30,135 bases of DNA from a virus. The position numbers and the translations under genes were made by a program. Below, piece after piece: positions 23,940-29,440 of this stretch (within the stretch, counting starts at the first letter, position 1; every line of letters begins with the position of its first letter). Location: positions 1 through 30,135 of the IMG/VR virus record IMGVR_UViG_3300025889_000631. One strand, given 5' to 3'. The notes under the pieces were generated by a model. It had not been told where the DNA came from. It searched no databases and saw only the letters and a list, made by a program, of their open reading frames with translations.

Positions 23940-24133
23940 TGAAACAAAGACACGATGACTTACTGGCTAAACACGCTAAAGAAATATCTAAAGAGAAAAA
24001 GAACAAAAGTATATTTAAAAATTTTGGCGTTGTGGATACTTATAATCATGGCACTACAGGATATAGGATAAAAGAAGGCAGCAACAAAGATAAGGTTGTT
24101 GGTCATATTAAACTTAAGGAAAAAGAGATATGA
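23939..24133 (+). CDS. Small basic protein, 64 aa
   Basis: A 64-residue Lys-rich protein: a helical N-terminus (KQRHDDLLAKHAKEISKEKK) followed by NFGVVDTYNHGTTGYRIKEG. No function recognised. It begins inside the previous stop and overlaps the next gene by four bases. Confidence 0.5.
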   Translation: MKQRHDDLLAKHAKEISKEKKNKSIFKNFGVVDTYNHGTTGYRIKEGSNKDKVVGHIKLKEKEI

Positions 24134-24324
24134 AGATAGATTTGAAATGGATTCTTGGAGTGTTTGGAACAGTTTTGTTGTCTCTATCTACCTGGGTGTT
24201 ACTAAGTGTAGTTGAATTAAAAGAAGATACTTCTTTAATTAAAGGAGAGCTATTTCAAATTAACCAACAATTTGGTAGAGTGTATAATCACATGAATGAA
24301 ATGTTAAGAAAGCCAAGTTATTAA
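24130..24324 (+). CDS. Small single-pass membrane protein
   Basis: A 64-residue protein with one membrane segment at about 7-28 (WILGVFGTVLLSLSTWVLLSVV) and a C-terminal polar helix (ELKEDTSLIKGELFQINQQFGRVYNHMNEML) with heptad character. It may be an accessory lysis factor (antiholin or spanin-like), a guess based on its position after the endolysin and holin genes. It overlaps both neighbours. Confidence 0.55.
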   Translation: MKIDLKWILGVFGTVLLSLSTWVLLSVVELKEDTSLIKGELFQINQQFGRVYNHMNEMLRKPSY

Positions 24325-24446
24325 TGAGCTGTATCTATAAATTATACATGGGTTTTTGTTGCTTGTTACAAGACTGTAAATGTATCAACAGCGAAAGAGA
24401 AAAAACAATAGATCACATAAACGCTTTTAAGTATATTGGTTTGTAA
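24324..24446 (+). CDS. Cys-rich microprotein, 40 aa
   Basis: A 40-residue gene with five Cys among the first 20 residues (positions 3, 12, 13, 18 and 20: FCCLLQDCKC). It sits exactly between two genes with one-base TAATG overlaps on each side, which supports translation. A metal-binding or disulphide-linked peptide is possible. The hydrophobic stretch YKLYMGFCCLL may associate with the membrane. Confidence 0.5.
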   Translation: MSCIYKLYMGFCCLLQDCKCINSEREKTIDHINAFKYIGL

Positions 24447-24718
24447 TGGTAAAAAAAGTTTATCAAAATCCTAAAGGTGGTCTCAATCAAAAAGGTAGAG
24501 AATACTTTAATCGTAAAGAAGGATCTAATTTAAAAGCTCCTGTTAAGTCTGGTACAAATCCAAGAAGAGTTAGCTTCGCTGCAAGGTTCGGCAACATGAA
24601 AGGTTCTTTGTTAAATAAGAATGGAGATCCTACTAGATTAAAACTAGCATTGAAAGCATGGGGGTTTGGCAGTAAGGAAGCTGCTAGGAAGTTTGCTGCA
24701 CGCCATAAGAAAAGCTAA
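24446..24718 (+). CDS. DUF6321-like basic protein
   Basis: A 90-residue basic protein with a pattern I associate with the DUF6321 family: VYQNPKGGLNQKGREYFNRKEGSNLKAPV, then PRRVSFAARFGNMKGSL and GDPTRLKLALKAWGFGSKEAARKFAARHKK. The family occurs in many phages (including cyanophages) and its function is not known. The name is given from memory of the pattern. It starts and stops with one-base overlaps. Confidence 0.72.
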   Translation: MVKKVYQNPKGGLNQKGREYFNRKEGSNLKAPVKSGTNPRRVSFAARFGNMKGSLLNKNGDPTRLKLALKAWGFGSKEAARKFAARHKKS

Positions 24719-24930
24719 TGCGTAAAAAGAAAATAAGAGAATTTATTGTAGGTAACTGCGGTATCTGCAACAAGGAACATAGAACCACCAATGGCGGTTG
24801 GATTATCAATGCAGAAAAGAAACTATTTTGCCATGGTTTTTGCTTTAATCTTTATGTTGATAATGCTACTATAGGAAGATTAACTAATCCACCAAGGAGA
24901 AAGACATATGCCACTAACTACCAAAGGTAA
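24718..24930 (+). CDS. Small putative zinc-binding protein
   Basis: A 70-residue protein with Cys14-x2-Cys17 and Cys38-x3-Cys42 separated by a short beta stretch (GGWIINAEKKLFC), as in small treble-clef zinc fingers; His21 or His39 could also be ligands. The C-terminus is basic (RLTNPPRRKTY). It overlaps both neighbours (1 base upstream, 23 bases downstream). Confidence 0.55.
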   Translation: MRKKKIREFIVGNCGICNKEHRTTNGGWIINAEKKLFCHGFCFNLYVDNATIGRLTNPPRRKTYATNYQR

Positions 24931-25072
24931 AAAAATGATGAGTGCCATGAAGAAAGAATATGGCATGAAAAAAGGTGAGTCTGTTTTTTATGCTACGATT
25001 AAAAAGAAAAAACTAAAAGGCATGGAAAAGAAATCAGGCAAATCATTTCAATCCTTATTAATGAAAGGTTAA
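24908..25072 (+). CDS. Small basic protein, 54 aa
   Basis: A 54-residue Lys-rich protein: PLTTKGKKMMSAMKKEYGMKKGESVFYATIKKKKLKG. Short proteins with a KxMxAMKxxYGxKKGExVFYA pattern are widespread in phages and have no assigned function. AAGGAGAAAG lies before the ATG within the preceding gene. It ends the plus-strand gene chain, ten bases from the convergent DnaA-like gene. Confidence 0.65.
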   Translation: MPLTTKGKKMMSAMKKEYGMKKGESVFYATIKKKKLKGMEKKSGKSFQSLLMKG

Positions 25073-25073
25073 A

Positions 25074-25113
25074 AAGATTAATTATAACGATTCCTTAATC
25101 GTATTATAATCTT
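25074..25113 (-). terminator. Bidirectional-looking terminator at the convergent junction
   Basis: An outer stem AAGATTA/TAATCTT (25074-25080 with 25107-25113) and an inner stem ACGATT/AATCGT (25087-25092 with 25097-25102) around a CCTT loop. On the minus strand the outer stem is followed directly by a short T run (25071-25075), so it should stop the recombination operon; it overlaps the last codons of the DnaA-like gene. For plus-strand transcripts the following T-rich tract is less good. Confidence 0.6.
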
Positions 25114-25606
25114 CCCAAATTCTTTTTCCTTCTTGCCAAAACCTTTTCTTTTCATATTTCATTTTAAGATGATGCACGATGGTGGAGTGATCTCTTTCTC
25201 CTATAAACATAGACACAGAGTTTAGGGAAATATTTAATACTTCTTTAATTAAATTAATAGCAATGGATCTGGCTTGCACCAAAGACATTAATCGTTTATT
25301 AGAAATAAAATCTTCTTTGCTAACTTGATATAAATCACAAACCTTATCTACAATATCATTGCCAATGGTAATTCCTGTTTCTGTTATTTTATTGGAATGA
25401 TTTTTATTAATGTATTTAACTCTAACAATTTCTTTGCTGAATTGATTAGACTCCAATCTATCTATTTGCTTTCTATGTTTTATTCCTAAGTTATATCCAT
25501 TCCTGGCAGCAGTTAGATAAATAGTTTTCTCTCTTGCTGTAAGATTTTCGTAAGGGGTAAAGTTTAATACTTGTTGTAGTTCTTCGTTTTGTTTTTGGTT
25601 AAGCAT
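25082..25606 (-). CDS. DnaA domain IV-only DNA-binding protein
   Basis: A 174-residue protein whose C-terminal half (about 80-150) matches domain IV of the replication initiator DnaA, the helix-turn-helix that reads DnaA boxes. Visible marks are IVDKVCDLYQVSKEDFISNKR, SLVQARSIAINLIKEVLNIS with Arg113 at the conserved DNA-contacting position, and the signature GERDHSTIVHH (136-146; usual form GGRDHSTVIHA). There is no AAA+ ATPase domain, so it cannot itself form an ATP-dependent initiation filament. The N-terminal 75 residues are helical and of unknown role. AGAGAGG lies before the start. It is the last gene of the minus-strand recombination operon. Confidence 0.85.
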   Translation of the reverse strand: MLNQKQNEELQQVLNFTPYENLTAREKTIYLTAARNGYNLGIKHRKQIDRLESNQFSKEIVRVKYINKNHSNKITETGITIGNDIVDKVCDLYQVSKEDFISNKRLMSLVQARSIAINLIKEVLNISLNSVSMFIGERDHSTIVHHLKMKYEKKRFWQEGKRIWEDYNTIKESL

Positions 25607-25618
25607 AGTATCCTCTCT

Positions 25619-25633
25619 AGTTGTTTCACAACT
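25619..25633 (-). promoter_or_regulatory. Hairpin just upstream of the DnaA-like gene
   Basis: AGTTGT/ACAACT (25619-25624 with 25628-25633) forms a perfect 6-base stem with a three-base loop (GAA in the minus-strand RNA), ending next to the AGAGAGG ribosome site. It may affect translation or mRNA processing of the DnaA-like gene. Confidence 0.35.
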
Positions 25634-25665
25634 TGTCGTTGTTTGTTTTTTTTGTTTTACAATTA

Positions 25666-25827
25666 CTATCTATTAGACAATAATTGATCTTCTGTTTGCA
25701 TTACTTTGTTCATCAACTGAATAGATTGTTGATGATACTTGTTAGCTTTAGACTTTAACTGTAGAAACTTATCATGTTTCTTTTGCTGCAAGTCTTTCAG
25801 CTTTTGCAAACGAGTTCTTAGATCCAT
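25666..25827 (-). CDS. Small helical protein, 53 aa
   Basis: A 53-residue gene with a perfect AAGGAGG ribosome site six bases before its ATG. The protein is a single long helix rich in Lys, Gln and Leu (LRTRLQKLKDLQQKKHDKFLQLKSKANKYHQQ) with heptad-like Leu spacing and likely a coiled coil. No family recognised. Its beginning overlaps the end of the upstream gene by 56 bases in another frame. Confidence 0.65.
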   Translation of the reverse strand: MDLRTRLQKLKDLQQKKHDKFLQLKSKANKYHQQSIQLMNKVMQTEDQLLSNR

Positions 25828-25984
25828 TAGAATCCTCCTTTGTTATTTTAGTTCTCTCTATCTTGAGATTACTAACCTTAACTTCTACAAAAGTACCTCG
25901 TTCTCCTTTTATAGCGTTCTCTTCGTTCTCGTATTCTTCCACATAAGAAAAGAAACAAGTACCGAATACAGTTTTTTTAATCAC
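25772..25984 (-). CDS. Small charged protein, 70 aa (GTG start)
   Basis: A 70-residue frame with a GTG start preceded by AAGGGTGA. It has a short hydrophobic/aromatic N-terminus (KKTVFGTCFFSYVEEY) and a charged body (ERGTFVEVKVSNLKIERTKITKE). No family recognised. It overlaps the next gene by 56 bases, and the downstream gene's ribosome site lies within it. Reality is supported by filling an otherwise empty gap in a tight operon. Confidence 0.5.
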   Translation of the reverse strand: MIKKTVFGTCFFSYVEEYENEENAIKGERGTFVEVKVSNLKIERTKITKEDSNGSKNSFAKAERLAAKET

Positions 25985-26000
25985 AATTTCACCCTTTTGT

Positions 26001-26279
26001 CTATATCTTTTTATGTAATTCTTTAGCCATATCTAAATAAATACTAGCATCCAAATAACTATCTGCTTTAAATTTCTCTGTGGTTCGTAACATCTTTAAC
26101 ATAACCATACATTGTGCTACTTGGTGTGGTTTAATATCTTTATGAAGATGATCCTTTAATACAACAGACCAGAGCATAGCCAATAAATTAAAATTGACTT
26201 CATAGTTTCCATACTCAGAATTTTTCTGCTCACGCAGTTTGTTTTTGATTTGCTCTTCTAAATTTATAGTTTTGTTCAT
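26001..26279 (-). CDS. DUF6378-like protein
   Basis: A 92-residue protein with the pattern I associate with DUF6378: YGNYEVNFNLLAMLWSVVL, then IKPHQVAQCMVMLKMLRTTEKFKADSYLDASIYLDMAKEL. The family is common in phages, often near nucleotide or recombination genes; its function is not known. GGAG eight bases before the ATG serves as ribosome site. The start overlaps the upstream gene by 50 bases in another frame. Confidence 0.72.
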   Translation of the reverse strand: MNKTINLEEQIKNKLREQKNSEYGNYEVNFNLLAMLWSVVLKDHLHKDIKPHQVAQCMVMLKMLRTTEKFKADSYLDASIYLDMAKELHKKI

Positions 26280-26421
26280 ACTCTATCTCCATGTGTGTTA
26301 GTTTTGCTTGCAAAGCACTAAGCGTTGCAAATGGTGTGTCATCTCCGCTAAGATCCATTCTTGTTTCCATTGCTAGTTCTACTAGCTCCTTTAATGTTTG
26401 TATTTCTTTTAAGTGTAGCAT
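26230..26421 (-). CDS. Small helical acidic protein, 63 aa
   Basis: A 63-residue protein (MLHLKEIQTLKELVELAMETRMDLSGDDTPFATLSALQAK...). I start it at the ATG at 26421, seven bases after AAAAGGAG; an in-frame TTG at 26460 would begin inside the dyad described at 26443-26511 and is unlikely. Mostly helical; no family recognised. Confidence 0.6.
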   Translation of the reverse strand: MLHLKEIQTLKELVELAMETRMDLSGDDTPFATLSALQAKLTHMEIEYEQNYKFRRANQKQTA

Positions 26422-26442
26422 TCTTTCTCCTTTTGTTTTTAC

Positions 26443-26511
26443 TCTCCTGTGGGAAAACAAAATTTATAGCCAAATAGAAAGGGGAAAGTGGCTAAAAAAA
26501 CCCACAGGAGA
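26443..26511 (-). repeat. Nested inverted repeats in the operon leader
   Basis: TCTCCTGTGGG (26443-26453) and CCCACAGGAGA (26501-26511) form a perfect 11-base inverted repeat with 47 bases between; TAGCCA (26467-26472) and TGGCTA (26489-26494) form an inner 6-base repeat. In the minus-strand RNA the outer stem would pair an AGGAGA sequence near the next gene. No gene covers this stretch apart from the ends. Confidence 0.7.
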
Positions 26512-26533
26512 ATGAGATTTAATTTTCAGTTAT

Positions 26534-26842
26534 TTAAAACTGTCCTTTAAATCCTGTGTTTGTTTTACCATAAGTCGGCTTTGCCGCAAATGATTTTTGT
26601 TGGTATCCACCAGCAGGTTTAGCACTAGACTGAGATGGTGTAAGGATTATTGTTAATCCTCCTACCTCATCCTTAGATGCGAATGCTGCTTGGTTATACC
26701 AATCATTCCCAATTTTAACTCCAATTTTCCAGTTTTTTCCTTCTGGTGCATTTGGGTTAGCTGGTCCTACCATTACAGGTAAGTTAGAACCCTCAGTATA
26801 TTGAGGATTGGGTACTAAGTTAATGTACAGTTTGTCTGACAT
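26534..26842 (-). CDS. Possible ssDNA-binding protein, 102 aa
   Basis: A 102-residue protein immediately downstream of the ERF-type gene. A beta-rich N-terminal part (LYINLVPNPQYTEGSNLPVMVGPANPNA, WKIGVKIGNDWYNQAAFASKDE) could be an OB-type or DUF736-like fold; residues 68-102 are a flexible Gly/Gln/Lys/Phe-rich tail (AGGYQQKSFAAKPTYGKTNTGFKGQF). Phage recombination operons often include an SSB, hence the suggestion; the acidic tail tip of bacterial SSBs is absent. AAAGGAG lies before the ATG. Confidence 0.5.
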   Translation of the reverse strand: MSDKLYINLVPNPQYTEGSNLPVMVGPANPNAPEGKNWKIGVKIGNDWYNQAAFASKDEVGGLTIILTPSQSSAKPAGGYQQKSFAAKPTYGKTNTGFKGQF

Positions 26843-26868
26843 TTTTATTTGCTCCTTTATTGTGCCAA

Positions 26869-27522
26869 TTATTTATGGCTTAGTTGTTCCATACGACTTT
26901 CATAAACTTTTTTTAGTTCTGAAAGTGCGTTTGGATTTTTATGTTGAAGATATTTAATTTGATCTGCATACACAGTATCTTTAAGATGTTTCAATCTTGG
27001 AAGATGTATTGCTTGTGCAAATTCATTTTTTATATCTTCTATATCAACATCAATCTCTCCTGCTTGTTGCTGAGTTTGACTAATGTTACCACTAGCTTTT
27101 GCTTGTGATTCTTTTTTAGATTTGAATGGTTTTGCTTCATACCCATCCTCGTAATCCATCCCTGTCTTTAAATTAAGTGCATTGAGGAACGCATATTTTT
27201 TAGCATAGCTCATTCCATTACCAGTGCCAAACTTATCTAAGTTTCCCATGGCACTACATCCATTAATCTCAATATAGTCTGTTGGATTATCAATATCATG
27301 TATTTTCATAAAGCAAGTTACCATGACATAACTATCTGTAAGTTCATTGCTGTAAGTACACACAGGATATAAGCCATTAGATAGCAATGCTTCCATAGCA
27401 ACCTTCTGTACTTCATCATGTTGCAATGGGTTAAAGTGCATCCCTGGAACTCTTTTTCCTTTGACTACCCCTGTTGCTTCGCAAGCAGCTTTATGTAGTT
27501 TTTGGTATATGTTTTGTTTCAT
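26869..27522 (-). CDS. ERF-type single-strand annealing recombinase
   Basis: A 217-residue protein of the Erf type, which anneals complementary single strands in phage recombination and repair. The core is recognisable: AMEALLSNGLYPVCTYSNELTDSYVMVTCFMKIHDIDN (43-80), then EINGCSAMGNLDKFGTGNGMSYAKKYAFLNALNLKTG..YEDGYE (85-129), the GxGxxYAKRYA...DD block of the family in a variant form. The C-terminal region is a Lys/Gln linker and helical tail. Its partner is the exonuclease encoded at 27825, separated by a small membrane protein gene. Confidence 0.82.
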   Translation of the reverse strand: MKQNIYQKLHKAACEATGVVKGKRVPGMHFNPLQHDEVQKVAMEALLSNGLYPVCTYSNELTDSYVMVTCFMKIHDIDNPTDYIEINGCSAMGNLDKFGTGNGMSYAKKYAFLNALNLKTGMDYEDGYEAKPFKSKKESQAKASGNISQTQQQAGEIDVDIEDIKNEFAQAIHLPRLKHLKDTVYADQIKYLQHKNPNALSELKKVYESRMEQLSHK

Positions 27523-27531
27523 TTTTTTCTC

Positions 27532-27825
27532 CTATCGTTTTATATTAAATGGGTTTTCAAAAATACTTGGATATTGATGAAACCATTTCATTTGTTTTTT
27601 TTGCCATTCAGATAAGCTATCCAAGTTAGCCACCATTAAAGTCATTAATAAAATAAAACTAATGACAATAATCTTTAATGTTCTTTTTAGTTTCTTTTGT
27701 TCTATTCTTTCTTGCCTGACCTGTTCGTAAAAACCTTTCAGCATATGATCCCTTTCACAATTAAATACAGTTTTATCTCTATCTCTTAATCGTTCTATGT
27801 GAGCTATTGTATTTTCATCAATCAT
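27532..27825 (-). CDS. Small membrane protein in the recombination operon
   Basis: A 97-residue protein starting at the ATG overlapping the exonuclease stop (TAATG) with GGGGGAT just upstream; an upstream ATG at 27837 would add four residues. Residues 1-49 are charged and helical (RLRDRDKTVFNCERDHML...RQERIEQKKLKRTL), then one membrane segment at 51-68 (KIIVISFILLMTLMVANL) and a short aromatic C-terminus. No family recognised. A membrane protein between exonuclease and annealing protein is unusual. Confidence 0.6.
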   Translation of the reverse strand: MIDENTIAHIERLRDRDKTVFNCERDHMLKGFYEQVRQERIEQKKLKRTLKIIVISFILLMTLMVANLDSLSEWQKKQMKWFHQYPSIFENPFNIKR

Positions 27826-28718
27826 TATATCCCCCATAATTGTTTAGCTATACCAACTTGCTCTTCAGTAAGATCAGAGTAATAGAAGTTTTTTAAATCT
27901 GGAGCTTCCACTAACTTTGCCATTTGACTTGCTTGACCTTTGCTGACCTCAAGTAAATTTTGTATGGTAAATGCTTTGTTTACTAATTGATGATAGTAGT
28001 ATTCTAGTCTGTCATCTTCTGGTTCAAAGATTTTATATTCTTCTTGATTGACATAACCAAGATATCCTTTTTTACCTGTAGCTTTCCAATAGAACGCAAC
28101 TTGCTTTAGATAGGTTTCTTCGCAATCATCAATCGTGTTAGGAAGTTTTTGTATGATTTGACCCATACCATTTTTATTTTTTCTAAAGTTAATTGGTTTT
28201 GATTTTAGTTCTAAAAATTTATTTTCAGATTCAAAATCAATACGACCCAAGATGTCTAAGATTAATCCTTGTGGTGTTACATGAACATATCGTTCTGATG
28301 TTAAAGGTTCATCACCAAATACTTCTTTGACTAACTTTAATGTTTGTTCAATAGATGCTTTGCACGATGGTATCATATCAATTCTACATTGTTCATCTCG
28401 TTCATCTTTTGGTTCGTTATTATTGATGATTGCCAATTCATGTTCAAAAATTTTATCAAACAATTCTGGTTTCACTTCTTCTTTTTCAGCAGCTTTAAAA
28501 ATATATTTAGATAATAATCTTTGTGCTACATTTCCGCACAACGCACCATAGTATGCTTTATAACCTACTTTGTTTTGCCTACGCATTGCTTGTGTACTAC
28601 AAACATAACTGATGATGTATTTTTGGATGGGGATATTAAGACTAGATGGTGAGAAATGGTCATAAGATTCTCCACCACTTAATTGTGATCTTATTGTATT
28701 AGCTAGTTGTTCATTCAT
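27825..28718 (-). CDS. PD-(D/E)XK exonuclease (RecB/Cas4-like)
   Basis: A 297-residue nuclease of the PD-(D/E)XK class as found in RecB, Cas4 and phage exonucleases. It begins with an SPSSLN segment (HFSPSSLNIPIQKY), and carries the catalytic core GRIDFESENKFLELKSKP: Asp161, Glu170-x-Lys172, and the following QVAFYWK motif with Gln206 and Tyr210. The usual His of motif I (GxxxH) appears as Gln in GNVAQRLL. Together with the ERF-type protein it forms the common exonuclease/annealing pair of phages. It is the first gene of the operon. Confidence 0.83.
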   Translation of the reverse strand: MNEQLANTIRSQLSGGESYDHFSPSSLNIPIQKYIISYVCSTQAMRRQNKVGYKAYYGALCGNVAQRLLSKYIFKAAEKEEVKPELFDKIFEHELAIINNNEPKDERDEQCRIDMIPSCKASIEQTLKLVKEVFGDEPLTSERYVHVTPQGLILDILGRIDFESENKFLELKSKPINFRKNKNGMGQIIQKLPNTIDDCEETYLKQVAFYWKATGKKGYLGYVNQEEYKIFEPEDDRLEYYYHQLVNKAFTIQNLLEVSKGQASQMAKLVEAPDLKNFYYSDLTEEQVGIAKQLWGI

Positions 28719-28742
28719 TTTGTTTTCCTATTTTGTTTTTTA

Positions 28743-28751
28743 TTATCCACA
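28743..28751 (+). promoter_or_regulatory. Consensus DnaA box in the divergent control region
   Basis: TTATCCACA matches the high-affinity 9-base DnaA box exactly. It lies directly downstream of the -10 of the minus-strand promoter, around its expected start point, and next to a tandem AAAGAT repeat (28757-28768) in an AT-rich stretch. It could be an operator or part of an origin. Confidence 0.65.
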
Positions 28752-28780
28752 CTAATAAAGATAAAGATTGTGCTTGTCAA
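28752..28780 (-). promoter_or_regulatory. Promoter of the minus-strand recombination operon
   Basis: Read on the minus strand, TTGACA (28780-28775) is followed after exactly 17 bases by TATTAG (28757-28752), four of six to the consensus. A transcript from about 28745 would cover the exonuclease and all genes to the terminator at 25074. A GATAAT (28747-28742) further downstream has no matching -35. Confidence 0.6.
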
Positions 28781-28801
28781 TAGGCAAAAAGTATATATAC
28801 A
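28774..28801 (+). promoter_or_regulatory. Promoter of the Cro-like gene, overlapping the minus promoter
   Basis: TTGTCA (28774-28779) and TATACA (28796-28801), 16 bases apart, would drive the Cro-like gene. The -35 shares its bases with the -35 of the divergent promoter, so both cannot be occupied at once. The dyad TTTAACAATTAAA (28811-28823) lies between this promoter and the gene. Confidence 0.55.
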
Positions 28802-28840
28802 TTAAGGTTATTTAACAATTAAACAAAAAAGGAAAATTAC

Positions 28841-29056
28841 ATGACACTAAAAGAGTACCTAGATGAAAATAATATATCTAGTTTAATTGAAGCCGCCAAG
28901 TTTTTTAATTTGCCTGGCAAAAATCCTAGCACCAATATCATGCGTTATATTCGTGGAACTAGAATACCCCATCAGGAAATAATGAAAGTTATTTTTAACA
29001 AAACAAATGGAAAGGTTACACCTAATGACTTCTACCAAAAAATCTGGAGTAAATAA
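28841..29056 (+). CDS. Cro-like HTH regulator
   Basis: A 71-residue protein of the Cro/CI type: LKEYLDENNISSLIEAAKFF (helices 1-2), a recognition segment NPSTNIMRYIRGTR and a closing GKVTPNDFYQKIW typical of Cro-like repressors. Compact size indicates a DNA-binding domain only. AAAGGAAAA precedes the ATG. It is read divergently from the recombination operon, from an overlapping promoter, so control of that operon and of itself is likely; the operator is not known. Confidence 0.75.
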   Translation: MTLKEYLDENNISSLIEAAKFFNLPGKNPSTNIMRYIRGTRIPHQEIMKVIFNKTNGKVTPNDFYQKIWSK

Positions 29057-29303
29057 ATTTCCTTATTCAAGAATAAAAGTTTATTGGAATGATATTCAAA
29101 CTCATTCTGATTGGATTTCTATTTCTGACATTGAGGAATACAGCACAGCTAGTTGTGTTGATGAGGGTTTCTTGTGGAAGAAAGATAAATCAAGAATATG
29201 GATATTTAGTTCTTATTCTAAAAATGAAGATGGCAGTTATGATGTGGCAAATGTTACTTGCTTTCCCAAAGGATGTGTTACGAAAATAGAAAGGATTAAG
29301 TAA
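29025..29303 (+). CDS. Protein of unknown function, 92 aa
   Basis: A 92-residue beta-containing protein with several aromatic residues (YSRIKVYWNDIQTHSDWISISDIEEY, GFLWKKDKSRIWIFSSYSKNEDGSYDVANVTCFPKGCV). The pattern suggests a small beta barrel with no named family. The ATG at 29025 lies eight bases after GGAAAGG; an ATG at 29007 would add six residues. It overlaps the Cro-like gene by 32 bases in another frame and the next gene by one base. Confidence 0.6.
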   Translation: MTSTKKSGVNKFPYSRIKVYWNDIQTHSDWISISDIEEYSTASCVDEGFLWKKDKSRIWIFSSYSKNEDGSYDVANVTCFPKGCVTKIERIK

Positions 29304-29440
29304 TGAATGAAGAAGAAATGAAAAGGATCATCGAAAGCCAGATCAATAGTTTAATCATGCTAGAGAAGCAGATCGCAGATATTCAAACGCAATTAAAAAT
29401 TCTGCAAGAATTAATCAATGAGTTAAAACCTCATGGTTAA
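29303..29440 (+). CDS. Small coiled-coil protein, 45 aa
   Basis: A 45-residue gene starting inside the previous stop (TAATG). It is a single amphipathic helix with hydrophobic heptad positions (EEEMKRIIESQINSLIMLEKQIADIQTQLKILQELINEL), so a coiled-coil oligomer is likely. No function recognised. Confidence 0.58.
   Translation: MNEEEMKRIIESQINSLIMLEKQIADIQTQLKILQELINELKPHG

Noticed and set aside
23764-23958. A 64-codon plus-strand frame overlapping the 85-aa Cys-containing gene
   Set aside because: The 85-aa frame has stop-start overlaps at both ends, while this one has none and covers the same DNA.
25739-26026. Plus-strand open frame rich in Phe, Cys and Ser opposite the small minus-strand genes
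   Set aside because: It is the antisense of genes with good ribosome sites, and its composition is typical of antisense shadow frames.
26422-26460. Upstream TTG start adding 13 residues to the 63-aa gene
   Set aside because: The TTG has no ribosome site and starts inside the inverted repeat, whereas the ATG at 26421 has AAAAGGAG at the right distance.
26291-26515. Plus-strand open frame crossing the nested dyad
   Set aside because: It is antisense to the 63-aa gene with a good ribosome site and has no ribosome site of its own.
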